In this document: piece after piece, positions 32,569 to 41,926 of the stretch
Numbering within the stretch: position 1 is the stretch's first letter
Layout: every line of letters starts with the position of its first letter
NCBI GenBank assembly: GCA_943368345.1
Contig: CALRKY020000016.1
Location: 1-64,000, forward strand
From: JADCGM01 sp943368345
Lineage (GTDB): Bacteria; Pseudomonadota; Alphaproteobacteria; Sphingomonadales; Sphingomonadaceae
Length of the DNA: 64,000 nucleotides
Direction: 5' to 3'
Made by a program: the position numbers and the translations under genes
The notes under the pieces: model-generated
The model's database searches: none
Told to the model about the DNA's origin: nothing
What the model saw: only the letters and a program-made list of their open reading frames with translations

Positions 32569-34449
32569 ATGGCGACGGCATATAAGATGGTTTTGGGCGG
32601 CGAAGCCCGCGTGAAACAGGTAGCGGAAAGCGTGGTGGTCCGGTTCGTCGGCGATAGCGGCGACGGGATGCAGCTGACCGGTGGTCAGTTCACGCTGTCC
32701 ACGGCGCTTGCGGGCAGCGACCTAGCGACCTTCCCGGACTTTCCCGCCGAAATCCGCGCGCCGCAGGGCACGTTGTTCGGTGTCTCCGGCTTTCAGATCA
32801 ACTTTGGATCAACCGACATTGAAACGGCGGGGGATGCGCCGGATGTGCTGATTGCGATGAACCCGGCGGCGTTGAAATCCAATGTCGACGCCCTGGTTCC
32901 CGGTGGATTGATCATTGCCGACAGCGGCGAATTCGGGGCGCGCAACCTGTCCAAGGCGGGCTATGACGCGAACCCGCTGGAGGATGACAGCCTGTCGAAA
33001 TGGCAGCTACTGGCGTTCAACATTTCGCAGCTGACGCTGGAAGCGGTGAAGCCGTTCGGCCTTGGCAACAAGGAAGCGCTGCGCTGCAAGAATATGTGGA
33101 CGCTGGGTCTGGCGCTCTGGATGTTCGACCGCGACCGTGCGCCGCTCATCGACTGGTTGAAGGGCAAATTCGCCAAACTGCCGGTGCTAGCGGATGCCAA
33201 TATCGCGGCCCTGAATGCCGGTCATGCCTACGGTGAAACGGCGGAGATTGGCGGACCGCTGAAGCAGTTTGACGTTGGCGCAGCGGCGGCAGTGCCCGGG
33301 CTGTACCGGACGGTGACGGGAGGCGAGGCCCTGTCGCTTGGGCTGGTGGCCGGTGCGCAGCTGGCGGGACTGCCGATGTTCTTTGGCTCCTATCCGATCA
33401 CACCGGCATCCTCGCTGCTGCACACGCTCGCCGGCCTCAAGGAATATGACGTCACCACCTTCCAGGCGGAGGATGAGATTGCCGCGATTTGTTCGGCAAT
33501 TGGTGCATCCTATGCCGGCAAGCTCGGCGTTACCTCGTCGTCGGGACCCGGCATTGCCCTAAAGGGCGAGGCGATGGGCTTGGCGATCATGACCGAGCTG
33601 CCGCTGGTCATCGTTAATTCGCAGCGCGGTGGCCCCTCCACCGGCCTCCCCACCAAGACCGAGCAGTCGGACCTGTATCAGGCCGTCTATGGCCGCAACG
33701 GCGATGCCCCGCTGGTGGTTATCGCCGCCCGGTCGCCAACCGACTGTTTTGAGGTGGCCATCGAGGCAGTGCGGCTGGCGACCCAGTTCATGACCCCGGT
33801 GATGATGCTGACCGATGGCTATATCTCAAACGCGGCCGAGCCGTGGCGGGTGCCGGATATGACCAGCTTCACCGCCTTTCCAGCATCCTTCCACACCGAT
33901 GTTCCGGAGGAGGGTGTTCAAAGCCCCTACCAGCGCGATCCCGAGACCTTGAAGCGCGTCTGGATCAAGCCCGGCACCCCCGGTCTGATGCACCGCATCG
34001 GCGGGATCGAGAAGGCTGTTGCCACCGGCCATATCAATTACGAAGCCGCCAACCATCAGAAGATGACCGATATCCGGCAGGCCAAGATCAACGGCGTCGC
34101 CAACCATATCCCTGATCAGGGGGTGGAGTTGGGTGAGGCGTCGGGCAAATTGGTGGTGGTTGGTTGGGGATCGACCTACGGCCCCATCCATCAGGCCGTC
34201 CGGCGCGCCCGCGCCGCCGGGGCCGACGTCAGCCATGTCCACATCCGCCACATCTGGCCACTGCCGAAGAATCTCGGCGCCCTGCTGAAGGGCTATGAGC
34301 GGATTCTGGTGCCGGAAATGAACACCGGCCAGCTGAAAACCGTGCTGCGCGACCAGTTTCTGGTCGATGCCAAACCGCTCAACAAAGTATCCGGCCAACC
34401 CTTCCGGATCGCTGAGATCGAAGACGCGATTGCGGAGATGCTCGCATGA
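32569..34449 (+). CDS. korA: 2-oxoacid:acceptor oxidoreductase, alpha (fused gamma-alpha) subunit
   Basis: 626-residue subunit in which the gamma domain (residues about 18-190, RFVGDSGDGMQLTGGQF) is fused to the pyrimidine-binding alpha domain (from about 240, with SYPITPASSLLH) and a C-terminal transketolase-like domain. With KorB it forms a heterotetramer that oxidatively decarboxylates a 2-oxoacid, probably 2-oxoglutarate, and passes electrons to ferredoxin. In Mycobacterium and other aerobes this enzyme is oxygen-tolerant. It overlaps korB by ATGA. 2-oxoglutarate is inferred from family, not proven. Confidence 0.92.
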   Translation: MATAYKMVLGGEARVKQVAESVVVRFVGDSGDGMQLTGGQFTLSTALAGSDLATFPDFPAEIRAPQGTLFGVSGFQINFGSTDIETAGDAPDVLIAMNPAALKSNVDALVPGGLIIADSGEFGARNLSKAGYDANPLEDDSLSKWQLLAFNISQLTLEAVKPFGLGNKEALRCKNMWTLGLALWMFDRDRAPLIDWLKGKFAKLPVLADANIAALNAGHAYGETAEIGGPLKQFDVGAAAAVPGLYRTVTGGEALSLGLVAGAQLAGLPMFFGSYPITPASSLLHTLAGLKEYDVTTFQAEDEIAAICSAIGASYAGKLGVTSSSGPGIALKGEAMGLAIMTELPLVIVNSQRGGPSTGLPTKTEQSDLYQAVYGRNGDAPLVVIAARSPTDCFEVAIEAVRLATQFMTPVMMLTDGYISNAAEPWRVPDMTSFTAFPASFHTDVPEEGVQSPYQRDPETLKRVWIKPGTPGLMHRIGGIEKAVATGHINYEAANHQKMTDIRQAKINGVANHIPDQGVELGEASGKLVVVGWGSTYGPIHQAVRRARAAGADVSHVHIRHIWPLPKNLGALLKGYERILVPEMNTGQLKTVLRDQFLVDAKPLNKVSGQPFRIAEIEDAIAEMLA

Positions 34450-35477
34450 ACGACATGACTCCCATCCGCACGACCAAGCCCGATGACTGGGCGACCGATC
34501 AGGAGGTGCGCTGGTGCCCGGGTTGCGGGGATTATGCGATCCTGAAGGCGGTGCAGCGCACGATGCCGGAGATTGGGGCGACGCCGGAGAATACGGTGTT
34601 CGTCAGCGGCATCGGCTGTTCATCAAGGTTCCCATATTATATGGAAACCTATGGCTTCCACACCATTCACGGTCGTGCGCCTGCGGTAGCGACGGGCGTT
34701 AAGCTTGCCAATCCGGAACTGGACGTCTGGCTGATCACCGGCGACGGTGACGGGCTGTCGATTGGCGGCAACCATATGCTGCACCTGATCCGCCGAAATC
34801 TCGATTGCCAGGTGCTGCTGTTCAACAACGAGATTTACGGCCTGACCAAGGGGCAATATTCGCCGACCAGCCGGGTCGGGACCAAGTCACCCTCAACACC
34901 GTTCGGCTCGGTGGACCGACCGGCCAGCCCCTGCGCCTTTGCGCTGGGGGCAGGCGGGCGCTTCATTGCCCGGGCTATCGACACTGGCAAGCAACTGCCG
35001 GAGATGCTGAAGCGTGCCTATTTCAACAAGGGCACCAGCTTCCTCGAAATCTACCAGAATTGCATTGTCTACAACGACGGCGTGTTCGAACCTTTCACGG
35101 CGAAGAAAGAAGCGGCGGCGAATCAGCTGTGGCTCGAACACGGCAAGCAAATGCTGTTTGCTGGCGGTGCCAAGGGCCTGAAACTCAACCGCGACGCCCT
35201 GCGGCTGGAGGTTGTCGATGTGGCAGTCGACGGCACCGCAGATGTTTTGGTGCACGATGAAACCAATAAGGGCATCGCGCAGATGCTGATCGACATGGTC
35301 ATGCCGGAATTTCCGGTGGCGCTCGGGGTGATCTATGCCGACCCGGCCCCGACCTTTGAGGCGGCGGTGGTCGCGCAGAATCGCGCGCTGTCCGAAGGTA
35401 AATCCCCTGACCTCAACAAGCTGATCCGCAAGGGCCAGACCTGGAGCGTCGACAAAATTGCGCCGCACGGACTGTAG
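34446..35477 (+). CDS. korB: 2-oxoacid:acceptor oxidoreductase, beta subunit
   Basis: 343-residue thiamine-diphosphate subunit. Cys23 and Cys26 in RWCPGCGDYAIL, Cys in GIGCSSRFPYY, and the TPP motif from GDGDG to FNNEIYGLTKGQ (about residues 100-138) are all present. The cysteines bind a 4Fe-4S cluster. Its C-terminal half ends in a domain typical of KorB. Cotranslated with korA. Confidence 0.94.
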   Translation: MNDMTPIRTTKPDDWATDQEVRWCPGCGDYAILKAVQRTMPEIGATPENTVFVSGIGCSSRFPYYMETYGFHTIHGRAPAVATGVKLANPELDVWLITGDGDGLSIGGNHMLHLIRRNLDCQVLLFNNEIYGLTKGQYSPTSRVGTKSPSTPFGSVDRPASPCAFALGAGGRFIARAIDTGKQLPEMLKRAYFNKGTSFLEIYQNCIVYNDGVFEPFTAKKEAAANQLWLEHGKQMLFAGGAKGLKLNRDALRLEVVDVAVDGTADVLVHDETNKGIAQMLIDMVMPEFPVALGVIYADPAPTFEAAVVAQNRALSEGKSPDLNKLIRKGQTWSVDKIAPHGL

Positions 35478-35484
35478 CGGCGTC

Positions 35485-35513
35485 TTGCCTTTCGCGCCCG
35501 GCTCCACCATATG
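35485..35513 (+). promoter_or_regulatory. Probable promoter of SRP RNA
   Basis: TTGCCT (35485-35490), 17-bp spacer, CATATG (35508-35513). The predicted start, about 7 bp later, coincides with the 5' end of the SRP RNA stem. Weak -10 match. Confidence 0.4.
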
Positions 35514-35520
35514 CCCTCGC

Positions 35521-35609
35521 GGGAGCTGGGCGGGCAGATCACTCGCCAACCCGGTCAGGTCCGGAAGGAAGCAGCCGCAACGATTCCGGTCTGGGTCGTC
35601 CCGGCTCCC
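35521..35609 (+). ncRNA. ffs: Small SRP RNA (4.5S RNA)
   Basis: Contains the invariant core GGTCAGGTCCGGAAGGAAGC (35553-35572) followed by AGCC, i.e. the Ffh-binding symmetric and asymmetric loops. The ends are set by pairing of GGGAGCTGGG (35521-35530) with CCCGGCTCCC (35600-35609). About 89 nt, the size of small bacterial SRP RNAs. Position just before dnaX is a common arrangement. Confidence 0.93.
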
Positions 35610-35654
35610 ACCCATCACTTGCGCAGCCACCTGCGCTGCTCCACGGTTATCCGC

Positions 35655-37316
35655 ATGAGCGATCCGAGTCCCCCCGAAGCCTACCGCGTCCTTGCCCGCA
35701 AATACCGGCCGGCGAATTTCGATTCGCTGATTGGGCAGGATGCCATGGTGCGGACGCTCGGCAATGCGATTGCGCGGGACCGGTTGGCCCATGCCTATCT
35801 GCTGACGGGTGTTCGCGGGGTCGGCAAGACCTCCACCGCGCGAATCATCGCCAAGGCATTGAACTGCATCGGGCCGGACGGTCAGGGCGGCCCGACAATC
35901 AGCCCGTGCGGCGTCTGTGAGCCGTGCGTGGCGATATCGGCCGGACGTCATATTGACGTGATCGAAATGGATGCGGCGTCGAATACCGGTGTCGATGACG
36001 TCCGGGAGATTATCGAGGCGGTGCGCTATGCGGCCGTTTCGGCCCGGTTCAAAATCTACATTATCGACGAAGTGCACATGCTGTCGAAGAACGCCTTCAA
36101 TGCGCTGTTGAAGACGCTTGAGGAACCACCGCCGCATGTGAAATTCATCTTTGCGACGACCGAAGTGCAGAAACTGCCGGTGACCGTCTTGTCACGGTGC
36201 CAGCGCTTTGATCTCCGGCGCATTCCGCTGGAAAAGCTGGCGGAGCATTTCGGCAAGGTGTCGGCGGCGGAAGGGGCGACCGTCGATGCCGAGGCCCTGG
36301 CACTCATTGCCCGGGCCGCCGAAGGTTCGGTGCGGGACGGCCTGTCGATTCTCGATCAGGCGATTGCGCACGGGCAGGGAGCCGTCAGCGCCGATGCGGT
36401 GCGGGATATGCTCGGCCTCAGTGATCGGGGCCGGGTCCGTGAACTGATGGCGGCGTTGCTGGCAGGCGATGCGCGCACCGCGCTCGACAATCTGCGCGAC
36501 CAATATGACCTGGGCGTCAACCCCGACATGGTGGTGCAGGAACTGCTGGAGCTGACTCATACCATCACCCGGGCAAAGGTGGCCGGAGCCAATGATCCGG
36601 CGCTCGGGGAGGGGGAGCGGGCGGCGATCAACGATTGGGCGAAGGGTCTGTCTTTCCCGAATGTCCACCGGCTGTGGCAATTGCTGCTGAAGGGACTGGC
36701 CGAGGTGCGGGAGGCGCCCTTGCCGATCCAGGCGGCGGAGATGGCGTTGCTGCGCATCACCCATGCCTCCACGCTGCCGGACCCGGGTGATTTGATCCGG
36801 AAATGGGGCAGTGCGACGCTCACCGATGCTGCCCCTGCACCGGCTCCCCCATCGGAGCCCGAGGAACCACAGCTGGCGATGCAGGCGGTGCCGCTCCGGA
36901 CACCCGACCGGGTTCCAACGGTTGAAACCCCCGTGGATTTCGCCGCACTCGTGCAATTGTTTGAAGACAAGCGCGAGCCGATGCTGGCGCTGGTGTTGCA
37001 CGACAATGCACGGCTGGTGCGCTACGCCCCGCCGCTGCTGGAACTCAATCTGGTGGGGGCCCGGCCTGACTTCACCCAGCAGGTGATGCGCAGCCTGGAA
37101 CTCTGGACCGGTCAGCGCTGGACGGTGACCCTGTCGCGGGAGGATGGGCAGCCGACAATCCGGGAGGCTGTTGAGGCGGCCTTGGCCGCCGAACGCGCCG
37201 CAATTCTCGCCGACCCGGCGGTCCGCCGCCTGATGGAGGCGTTCCCGGAAGCCGAATTGATCGACTTCGGCACCGACCCCGACGTTCAGAAATCCCTGCA
37301 AATCCGGAGCGCTTGA
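35655..37316 (+). CDS. dnaX: DNA polymerase III subunits gamma/tau
   Basis: 553-residue clamp-loader ATPase. Walker A GVRGVGKTS (52-60), a zinc module with CGVCEPC, Walker B IIDEVHML, sensor and arginine-finger segment LSRCQRFDLRRI. After about residue 370 a proline-rich linker leads to the tau C-terminal domain that contacts polymerase alpha. No programmed frameshift heptamer was noticed. The ATG at 35655 begins the standard N-terminus; the stop abuts the ybaB start. Confidence 0.96.
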   Translation: MSDPSPPEAYRVLARKYRPANFDSLIGQDAMVRTLGNAIARDRLAHAYLLTGVRGVGKTSTARIIAKALNCIGPDGQGGPTISPCGVCEPCVAISAGRHIDVIEMDAASNTGVDDVREIIEAVRYAAVSARFKIYIIDEVHMLSKNAFNALLKTLEEPPPHVKFIFATTEVQKLPVTVLSRCQRFDLRRIPLEKLAEHFGKVSAAEGATVDAEALALIARAAEGSVRDGLSILDQAIAHGQGAVSADAVRDMLGLSDRGRVRELMAALLAGDARTALDNLRDQYDLGVNPDMVVQELLELTHTITRAKVAGANDPALGEGERAAINDWAKGLSFPNVHRLWQLLLKGLAEVREAPLPIQAAEMALLRITHASTLPDPGDLIRKWGSATLTDAAPAPAPPSEPEEPQLAMQAVPLRTPDRVPTVETPVDFAALVQLFEDKREPMLALVLHDNARLVRYAPPLLELNLVGARPDFTQQVMRSLELWTGQRWTVTLSREDGQPTIREAVEAALAAERAAILADPAVRRLMEAFPEAELIDFGTDPDVQKSLQIRSA

Positions 37317-37652
37317 ATGGCCGATATCGAAGACATGCTGCGGGCGGCACAGGAAGCGGCCCAGAATATTCAGCGGCAGATGGAGGGCGCACAGGCCATG
37401 CTCGACCAGATCGAGGTCGAAGGCGTGTCCGGCGGCGGCCTGGTCCGCATCCGCTGCACCGCCAAGGGCCGCATCCTCGCCGTCACCATCGACCCGTCCC
37501 TGCTGACTCCCAATGACAAGGACATGCTGGAAGACCTGATCGCAGTCGCCTTCAACGATGCGAGAGCCAAAGCGGACACGGCATCCAATGCGGAGATGGC
37601 AAAAGTGACGAGCGGATTGCCATTGCCGGCAGGGTTCAAACTGCCAATGTAG
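37317..37652 (+). CDS. YbaB/EbfC nucleoid-associated protein
   Basis: 111-residue DNA-binding protein. The N-terminal helix starts MADIEDMLRAAQEAAQ and the family signature GGLVRIRCTAKGRILAVTIDPSLL follows. EbfC-type proteins bend DNA and coat the nucleoid. The start codon directly follows the dnaX stop (TGAATG), the usual dnaX-ybaB arrangement; recR does not follow here. Confidence 0.94.
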   Translation: MADIEDMLRAAQEAAQNIQRQMEGAQAMLDQIEVEGVSGGGLVRIRCTAKGRILAVTIDPSLLTPNDKDMLEDLIAVAFNDARAKADTASNAEMAKVTSGLPLPAGFKLPM

Positions 37653-37658
37653 CAGGGC

Positions 37659-38369
37659 TCACCCCTTCAAACATCCATCCAGGTTTTGCTCCCGGACCAC
37701 CCTGATCCATTTCTCGATATTGCGGGCGTAGCGTTTGGTGTAGCCCGCTGGGCGTTTGGCGTCGCGTTTGATGGGGGACGGCAGGATTGCGGCGAGGCGG
37801 GCGGCTTCGCGTTTGGTCAGTTTGTTGGCGCCATGTTTGAAATAGCGCTGGGCCCCGGCCTCAACCCCGTAGGTGTGGATACCGATTTCCACGACATTCA
37901 GATAGACTTCCATGATCCGGCGTTTGCCCCAGATTTGTTCGATCAGGAAGGTGAACCAGGCCTCCAGCCCCTTGCGGGCATAGGAGCGCTGTGGCCACAG
38001 GAAGACGTTTTTGGCGGTCTGCTGGCTGACGGTTGATCCACCGCGCAATTTCTTGCCTTCCAGATTTTTCTGCATCGCAGCCGCCATCGCCTCGATATCG
38101 AAACCGCTGTGGGTGCAGAAATTCTTGTCCTCGGCGGTGATCACCGCTTGCGCCATGCGGGCATCAATCCGGTCGAGCGAAACCCAGGTTTGTTTCGGCG
38201 AATGACCGGCCAGGCTGTCGCGGATCATGAGGGCCGTGGTTGGTGGGTTCAGATATTTATAGGCAAAGACCCAGACCACTGATGCCACGGCGAGCAGGAA
38301 GGCGAGGGTCACCAGCCAGCCGATCAGGCGACCGATGATGCCGGGGGCTCGACCTCTCTGACGTGCCAT
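37659..38369 (-). CDS. mtgA: Monofunctional peptidoglycan glycosyltransferase
   Basis: 236-residue GT51 enzyme. Single N-terminal transmembrane helix (about 14-36), then glycosyltransferase motifs: ITAEDKNFCTHSGFD with the catalytic Glu, GGSTVSQQTAKNVFLWPQRS, and RIMEVYLNVVEIG. Polymerises lipid II into glycan strands in the periplasm. Full length for MtgA. Convergent with ybaB. Confidence 0.95.
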   Translation of the reverse strand: MARQRGRAPGIIGRLIGWLVTLAFLLAVASVVWVFAYKYLNPPTTALMIRDSLAGHSPKQTWVSLDRIDARMAQAVITAEDKNFCTHSGFDIEAMAAAMQKNLEGKKLRGGSTVSQQTAKNVFLWPQRSYARKGLEAWFTFLIEQIWGKRRIMEVYLNVVEIGIHTYGVEAGAQRYFKHGANKLTKREAARLAAILPSPIKRDAKRPAGYTKRYARNIEKWIRVVREQNLDGCLKG

Positions 38370-38434
38370 CGCGCAACTGTCCCCGGTGTGAATCCTGCGC
38401 CCACCTTAGCAAGGCCGCCGGGGTCGGGACAGTC

Positions 38435-39331
38435 TTATGCAGGCTCGAGCAACCGCTGTTCGATGGCGCGTTCCCGGATCGCCTTCTGCAGTTTGTCGAA
38501 GGCGCGAACCTCGATCTGGCGGACCCGTTCCCGGGAAATGCTATATTCCTGTGAAAGCTCCTCCAGCGTCCGGGGTTCCTCGGCCAGGCGACGTTCGGTC
38601 AGGATGTGGCGCTCGCGGTCATTGAGGGTCGCCAGCGCCTCGTTCAGCAGCGTGTGCCGAACGTTGGTTTCTTCGCGGTCGGCGACAATCTGGTCCTGAA
38701 GCGGGCCGTCATCGGCCAGCCAGTCCTGCCATTCGCCCTCGCCATCCTCCGACATTTTCATGTTGAGACTGGTGTCACCGCCGCGCGACATGCGGCGGTT
38801 CATGGTCACGACTTCGTCTTCGGTGACCTTCAGGTCGGTGGCGATCTTGGTCACCTGATCGGCGCGCAGGTCGCCGTCTTCGATGGCGTCGATCTTGCCC
38901 TTCATCCGGCGCAAATTGAAGAACAGCTTTTTCTGCGCGGCGGTGGTGCCGATTTTCACCAGGCTCCACGACCGCAGGATGAATTCCTGGATCGAGGCGC
39001 GAATCCACCACATGGCATAGGTCGATAGCCGGAACCCGCGATCAGGCTCGAACTTCTTGACGCCCTGCATCAAGCCGATATTGCCCTCGGAGATCAGCTC
39101 TGACACGGGGAGGCCATAGCCACGGTAGCCCATGGCGATGCGGGCCACGAGGCGCAGGTGGGAGGTCACCAGTTTGTGGGCCGCCACCGAATCCTGATGC
39201 TCCTCCCAGCGTTTGGCGAGCATATACTCCTCCTCCGGGGCCAGCAGCGGGAATTTGCGGATTTCCGCCAGATAGCGGTTGAGCGAGGCATCGCCACCAA
39301 GGGCGGGTATCGTTGCTGGGACTGCGGCCAT
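38435..39331 (-). CDS. rpoH: RNA polymerase sigma-32 (heat-shock) factor
   Basis: 298-residue sigma-70-family factor. Region 2 shows ELISEGNIGLMQGVKKFEPDRGFRLSTYAMWWIRASIQEFILRSW. The RpoH box QKKLFFNLRRMK that distinguishes heat-shock sigma factors follows, and region 4 ends with SRERVRQIEVRAFDKLQKAI. Ribosome site AGGAA before the ATG. It follows rluD on the same strand by 54 bp. Confidence 0.97.
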   Translation of the reverse strand: MAAVPATIPALGGDASLNRYLAEIRKFPLLAPEEEYMLAKRWEEHQDSVAAHKLVTSHLRLVARIAMGYRGYGLPVSELISEGNIGLMQGVKKFEPDRGFRLSTYAMWWIRASIQEFILRSWSLVKIGTTAAQKKLFFNLRRMKGKIDAIEDGDLRADQVTKIATDLKVTEDEVVTMNRRMSRGGDTSLNMKMSEDGEGEWQDWLADDGPLQDQIVADREETNVRHTLLNEALATLNDRERHILTERRLAEEPRTLEELSQEYSISRERVRQIEVRAFDKLQKAIRERAIEQRLLEPA

Positions 39332-39385
39332 GTCGGTGTTCCTGAAAGGGGGCGTTGGTGTCGATGACGTCGGGTGGGGTGATTG

Positions 39386-40333
39386 CTAAACCAAAAGCAT
39401 ACCAATTAGTTCCTGTATATCGGCAGGTACGGGGCTTTCGAAAGACAGATTTTCTTTTGAAACCGGATGCTGGAACCCCAGTGTCCGGGCATGAAGGGCC
39501 TGCCGGGTGAACCCCAGCGTGGTAAGCGCCGGTTTGTGAACCGGGCGTGTCCGGCCATAAGCCGGGTCGCCGAGCAGCGGATGCCCGATGGAGGCCATAT
39601 GCACCCGAACCTGATGGGTCCGCCCAGTCTCAAGCCTGCATTCAACCGCAGTGGCATCGAGCAGCGGCTGTAGCGTCCGATAGTGGGTAACGGCATGCTT
39701 GCCGCGCCCATCCTCCACAATCGCCATTTTCTGCCGGTTGGCCGACGACCTGGCCAATGCCCCCTCAATCCGTCCGGCGGGGGGAATGGGGCGTCCGGCG
39801 ACCACGGCCAGATACAGCCGCCGCACGCTGTGCGCGGCAAACTGGCGGGACAGGTCGACATGGGCAGGATCGGTCTTGGCGACGACCAACAGGCCCGACG
39901 TATCCTTGTCGATGCGGTGGACAATGCCGGGGCGCGCCACCCCGCCGATCCCGGACAGGCGGCCGGCGCAGTGGTGGAGGAGAGCGTTGACCAGCGTCCC
40001 ATCGAGATTGCCCGCAGCCGGGTGGACAACAAGGCCAGCTGGTTTGTCGACAACGAGCAAATGATCATCTTCGAAGACAATATCGAGGGCGATGTCCTGC
40101 GCTGCGGCCGCAGCGGCTGCGGGTTCGGGGATCCGGACCGTCACCATCTCGGACCCGGAAATTTTCTTTGACGGATCGCGCAGCAGGCCAGCCGGGCCGG
40201 ACACCGCGCCGGCGTTGATCAATGCCTTCAACCGCTCACGGGACAATTGCGGGAGGGCGGCCGCGAGCGCACGGTCAAAGCGCCAGCCCGCCATCTCGGC
40301 GGTCAGCGTTACCGTCTGTGTCGACTCGGGCAT
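39386..40333 (-). CDS. rluD: 23S rRNA pseudouridine synthase, RluD type
   Basis: 315-residue RluA/RluD-family enzyme. An S4-like domain (about residues 15-75) precedes the catalytic domain with Asp142 in HRIDKDTSGLLV, the catalytic aspartate, and a C-terminal GRTHQVRVHMASIGHPLLGD. Full length, so probably RluD (U1911/1915/1917) rather than RluC. The ATG at 40333 is preferred because the upstream in-frame stretch overlaps the divergent JAMM gene. Confidence 0.9.
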   Translation of the reverse strand: MPESTQTVTLTAEMAGWRFDRALAAALPQLSRERLKALINAGAVSGPAGLLRDPSKKISGSEMVTVRIPEPAAAAAAAQDIALDIVFEDDHLLVVDKPAGLVVHPAAGNLDGTLVNALLHHCAGRLSGIGGVARPGIVHRIDKDTSGLLVVAKTDPAHVDLSRQFAAHSVRRLYLAVVAGRPIPPAGRIEGALARSSANRQKMAIVEDGRGKHAVTHYRTLQPLLDATAVECRLETGRTHQVRVHMASIGHPLLGDPAYGRTRPVHKPALTTLGFTRQALHARTLGFQHPVSKENLSFESPVPADIQELIGMLLV

Positions 40334-40357
40334 GACTGTCACGCTAACGATATAGGA

Positions 40358-40771
40358 ATGGCGGTCGAAATTTTCACAGGTCTGGTTGCGGAAATTCTCC
40401 GGCACGCCAAAGCGGCGCATCCAGCCGAGGCCTGCGGACTGTTGATTGGCGAGGGCAGGCGGATCGACGCCATTGTGCCGACGACCAATGTTGCTGCCAA
40501 TCCGTTGACGGCGTTTGAGGTTGATCCGGCGAGCTTGTTGCGGACGCACCGGGCCGCGCGGGAGGCGGGACAGGCGGTCATTGGCAGCTATCATTCCCAC
40601 CCGAACGGACATCCACTGCCATCGGCCCGCGACACAGCCCGGGCCAACGGCTCGGGCGAAATCTGGCTGATCGCGGCGCAGGGTGGCGTTCGGGCCTTCG
40701 TTAGCTCTGCGACAGGGTTTCAGTCGGTTGACCTGCGTGACGTCGATGCCGCCACCGGAGATCTGGGGTAG
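40358..40771 (+). CDS. JAMM/MPN+ (M67-family) metallopeptidase
   Basis: 137-residue MPN domain with the full JAMM zinc motif: a Glu in EACGLLIGE near residue 24 and HSHPNGHPLPSARD (HxH-x7-S-x2-D). Bacterial members remove C-terminal residues from ubiquitin-like sulfur carriers such as ThiS or MoaD, but none is encoded nearby. Divergent from rluD with 24 bp between starts. Confidence 0.88.
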   Translation: MAVEIFTGLVAEILRHAKAAHPAEACGLLIGEGRRIDAIVPTTNVAANPLTAFEVDPASLLRTHRAAREAGQAVIGSYHSHPNGHPLPSARDTARANGSGEIWLIAAQGGVRAFVSSATGFQSVDLRDVDAATGDLG

Positions 40772-40780
40772 CCTGCCGTC

Positions 40781-41926
40781 TCAGGTCCGGAGGTTTGCCG
40801 CGAACGTCCGCAGGTCCGCCAGAAACAGTTCGGGTTCTTCAAGGCTGGCGAAATGGCCGCCGCGAGGCATGCTGGTCCAATGCACGATATTATAGCCGCG
40901 CTCCGCCATGGCGCGCGGCGGGAAGGCCAGCAGGTCGTGCGGGAAGGCGGCACAGCCGGTTGGGACTTCGATCCGCCGGTCCGCCGGGATGCTGAACCCA
41001 CCTTCGGCAAACATCCCGGCATAAATCCATGTCGCGGTGTGGAATGACCTTGTGGTCAGATAGATCATGATGTTGGTCAACATCTGGTCCATGGAGAATG
41101 GATAGTCGGCGACGCTTGGCCCGCCGGGGTCAACATCGCTCCAGCCCGCAAATTTCTCGGCAAGCCACGCGGCAACGCCCATGGGCGAATCCATCATGGC
41201 ATAGGCAAGGCTTTGCGGCTTGGTGCCTTGCAGTTGCAGATAGGCCGTTTCCCGGTCGCGCACCGTCATGGCCTGAACCAACCATGCGGTTTCGGCCGGC
41301 GTCGTCGGGTTCATATCGGCGGGGCGGAGGCCGAAGCCGCTGATGTGCAAGCCGGTCAGGCGCTGACTGTCGAGGCCAAGCCAGCCGCCGATGACACAGC
41401 CCCAGTCACCACCTTGATAGACATAATGGCCATACCCGAGCGCTGGCATCAGCTTGTCGTAAAGTGCAGCGACGGCACGGGGCCCGAGCGGTGATTTCGG
41501 TTTGTCCGACCAAGCGTAACCGGGGAGCGACGGTGCGACTACGTGGAAGGCAGGGGCGTTCGGGTCTTCGGGTTCCGCCAACCGGTCGATGAGCGCATCG
41601 AATTCGACGATGGAACCCGGCCAGCCATGTGCGATCAGCAGCGGCTGCGCATCCGCACGGGATGAACGGCGGTGGATGGCATGGAGATGAAAGCCCGACT
41701 CGACCTCGACCCGGACCTGTGGATGGCGATTGAGCCGCGCGACGGCGGTGGGCCAGTCAAAGATCGTCAACCAATAGTCCCGCAAGGCCTCGAGGTAGCC
41801 GCGGCTCGCCCCATAGTGCCAGCGTGCACCGGCGGGCTCTTCGAAAAAGCGGAATTCCGCGACCCGACGTTGAATCCAGCCGGCCTCATCTTCTGCGACC
41901 GGGATGGTGAAGGGTGTGACTGTCAT
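40781..41926 (-). CDS. Epoxide hydrolase (EHN domain, alpha/beta fold)
   Basis: 381-residue microsomal-type epoxide hydrolase. The N-terminal EHN domain (about residues 3-110) is followed by the HGWPGS oxyanion motif (100-105), nucleophile Asp174 in QGGDWG, tyrosines in the cap, and a C-terminal GGHFA histidine near residue 358. Opens epoxides to diols. It overlaps the GMC oxidoreductase gene by ATGA, so the two probably act in one pathway. Confidence 0.92.
   Translation of the reverse strand: MTVTPFTIPVAEDEAGWIQRRVAEFRFFEEPAGARWHYGASRGYLEALRDYWLTIFDWPTAVARLNRHPQVRVEVESGFHLHAIHRRSSRADAQPLLIAHGWPGSIVEFDALIDRLAEPEDPNAPAFHVVAPSLPGYAWSDKPKSPLGPRAVAALYDKLMPALGYGHYVYQGGDWGCVIGGWLGLDSQRLTGLHISGFGLRPADMNPTTPAETAWLVQAMTVRDRETAYLQLQGTKPQSLAYAMMDSPMGVAAWLAEKFAGWSDVDPGGPSVADYPFSMDQMLTNIMIYLTTRSFHTATWIYAGMFAEGGFSIPADRRIEVPTGCAAFPHDLLAFPPRAMAERGYNIVHWTSMPRGGHFASLEEPELFLADLRTFAANLRT

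Noticed and set aside
35655..37316. Programmed frameshift site in dnaX
   Set aside because: No A-rich slippery heptamer with a following stem was found; the full-length tau form seems to be the only product.
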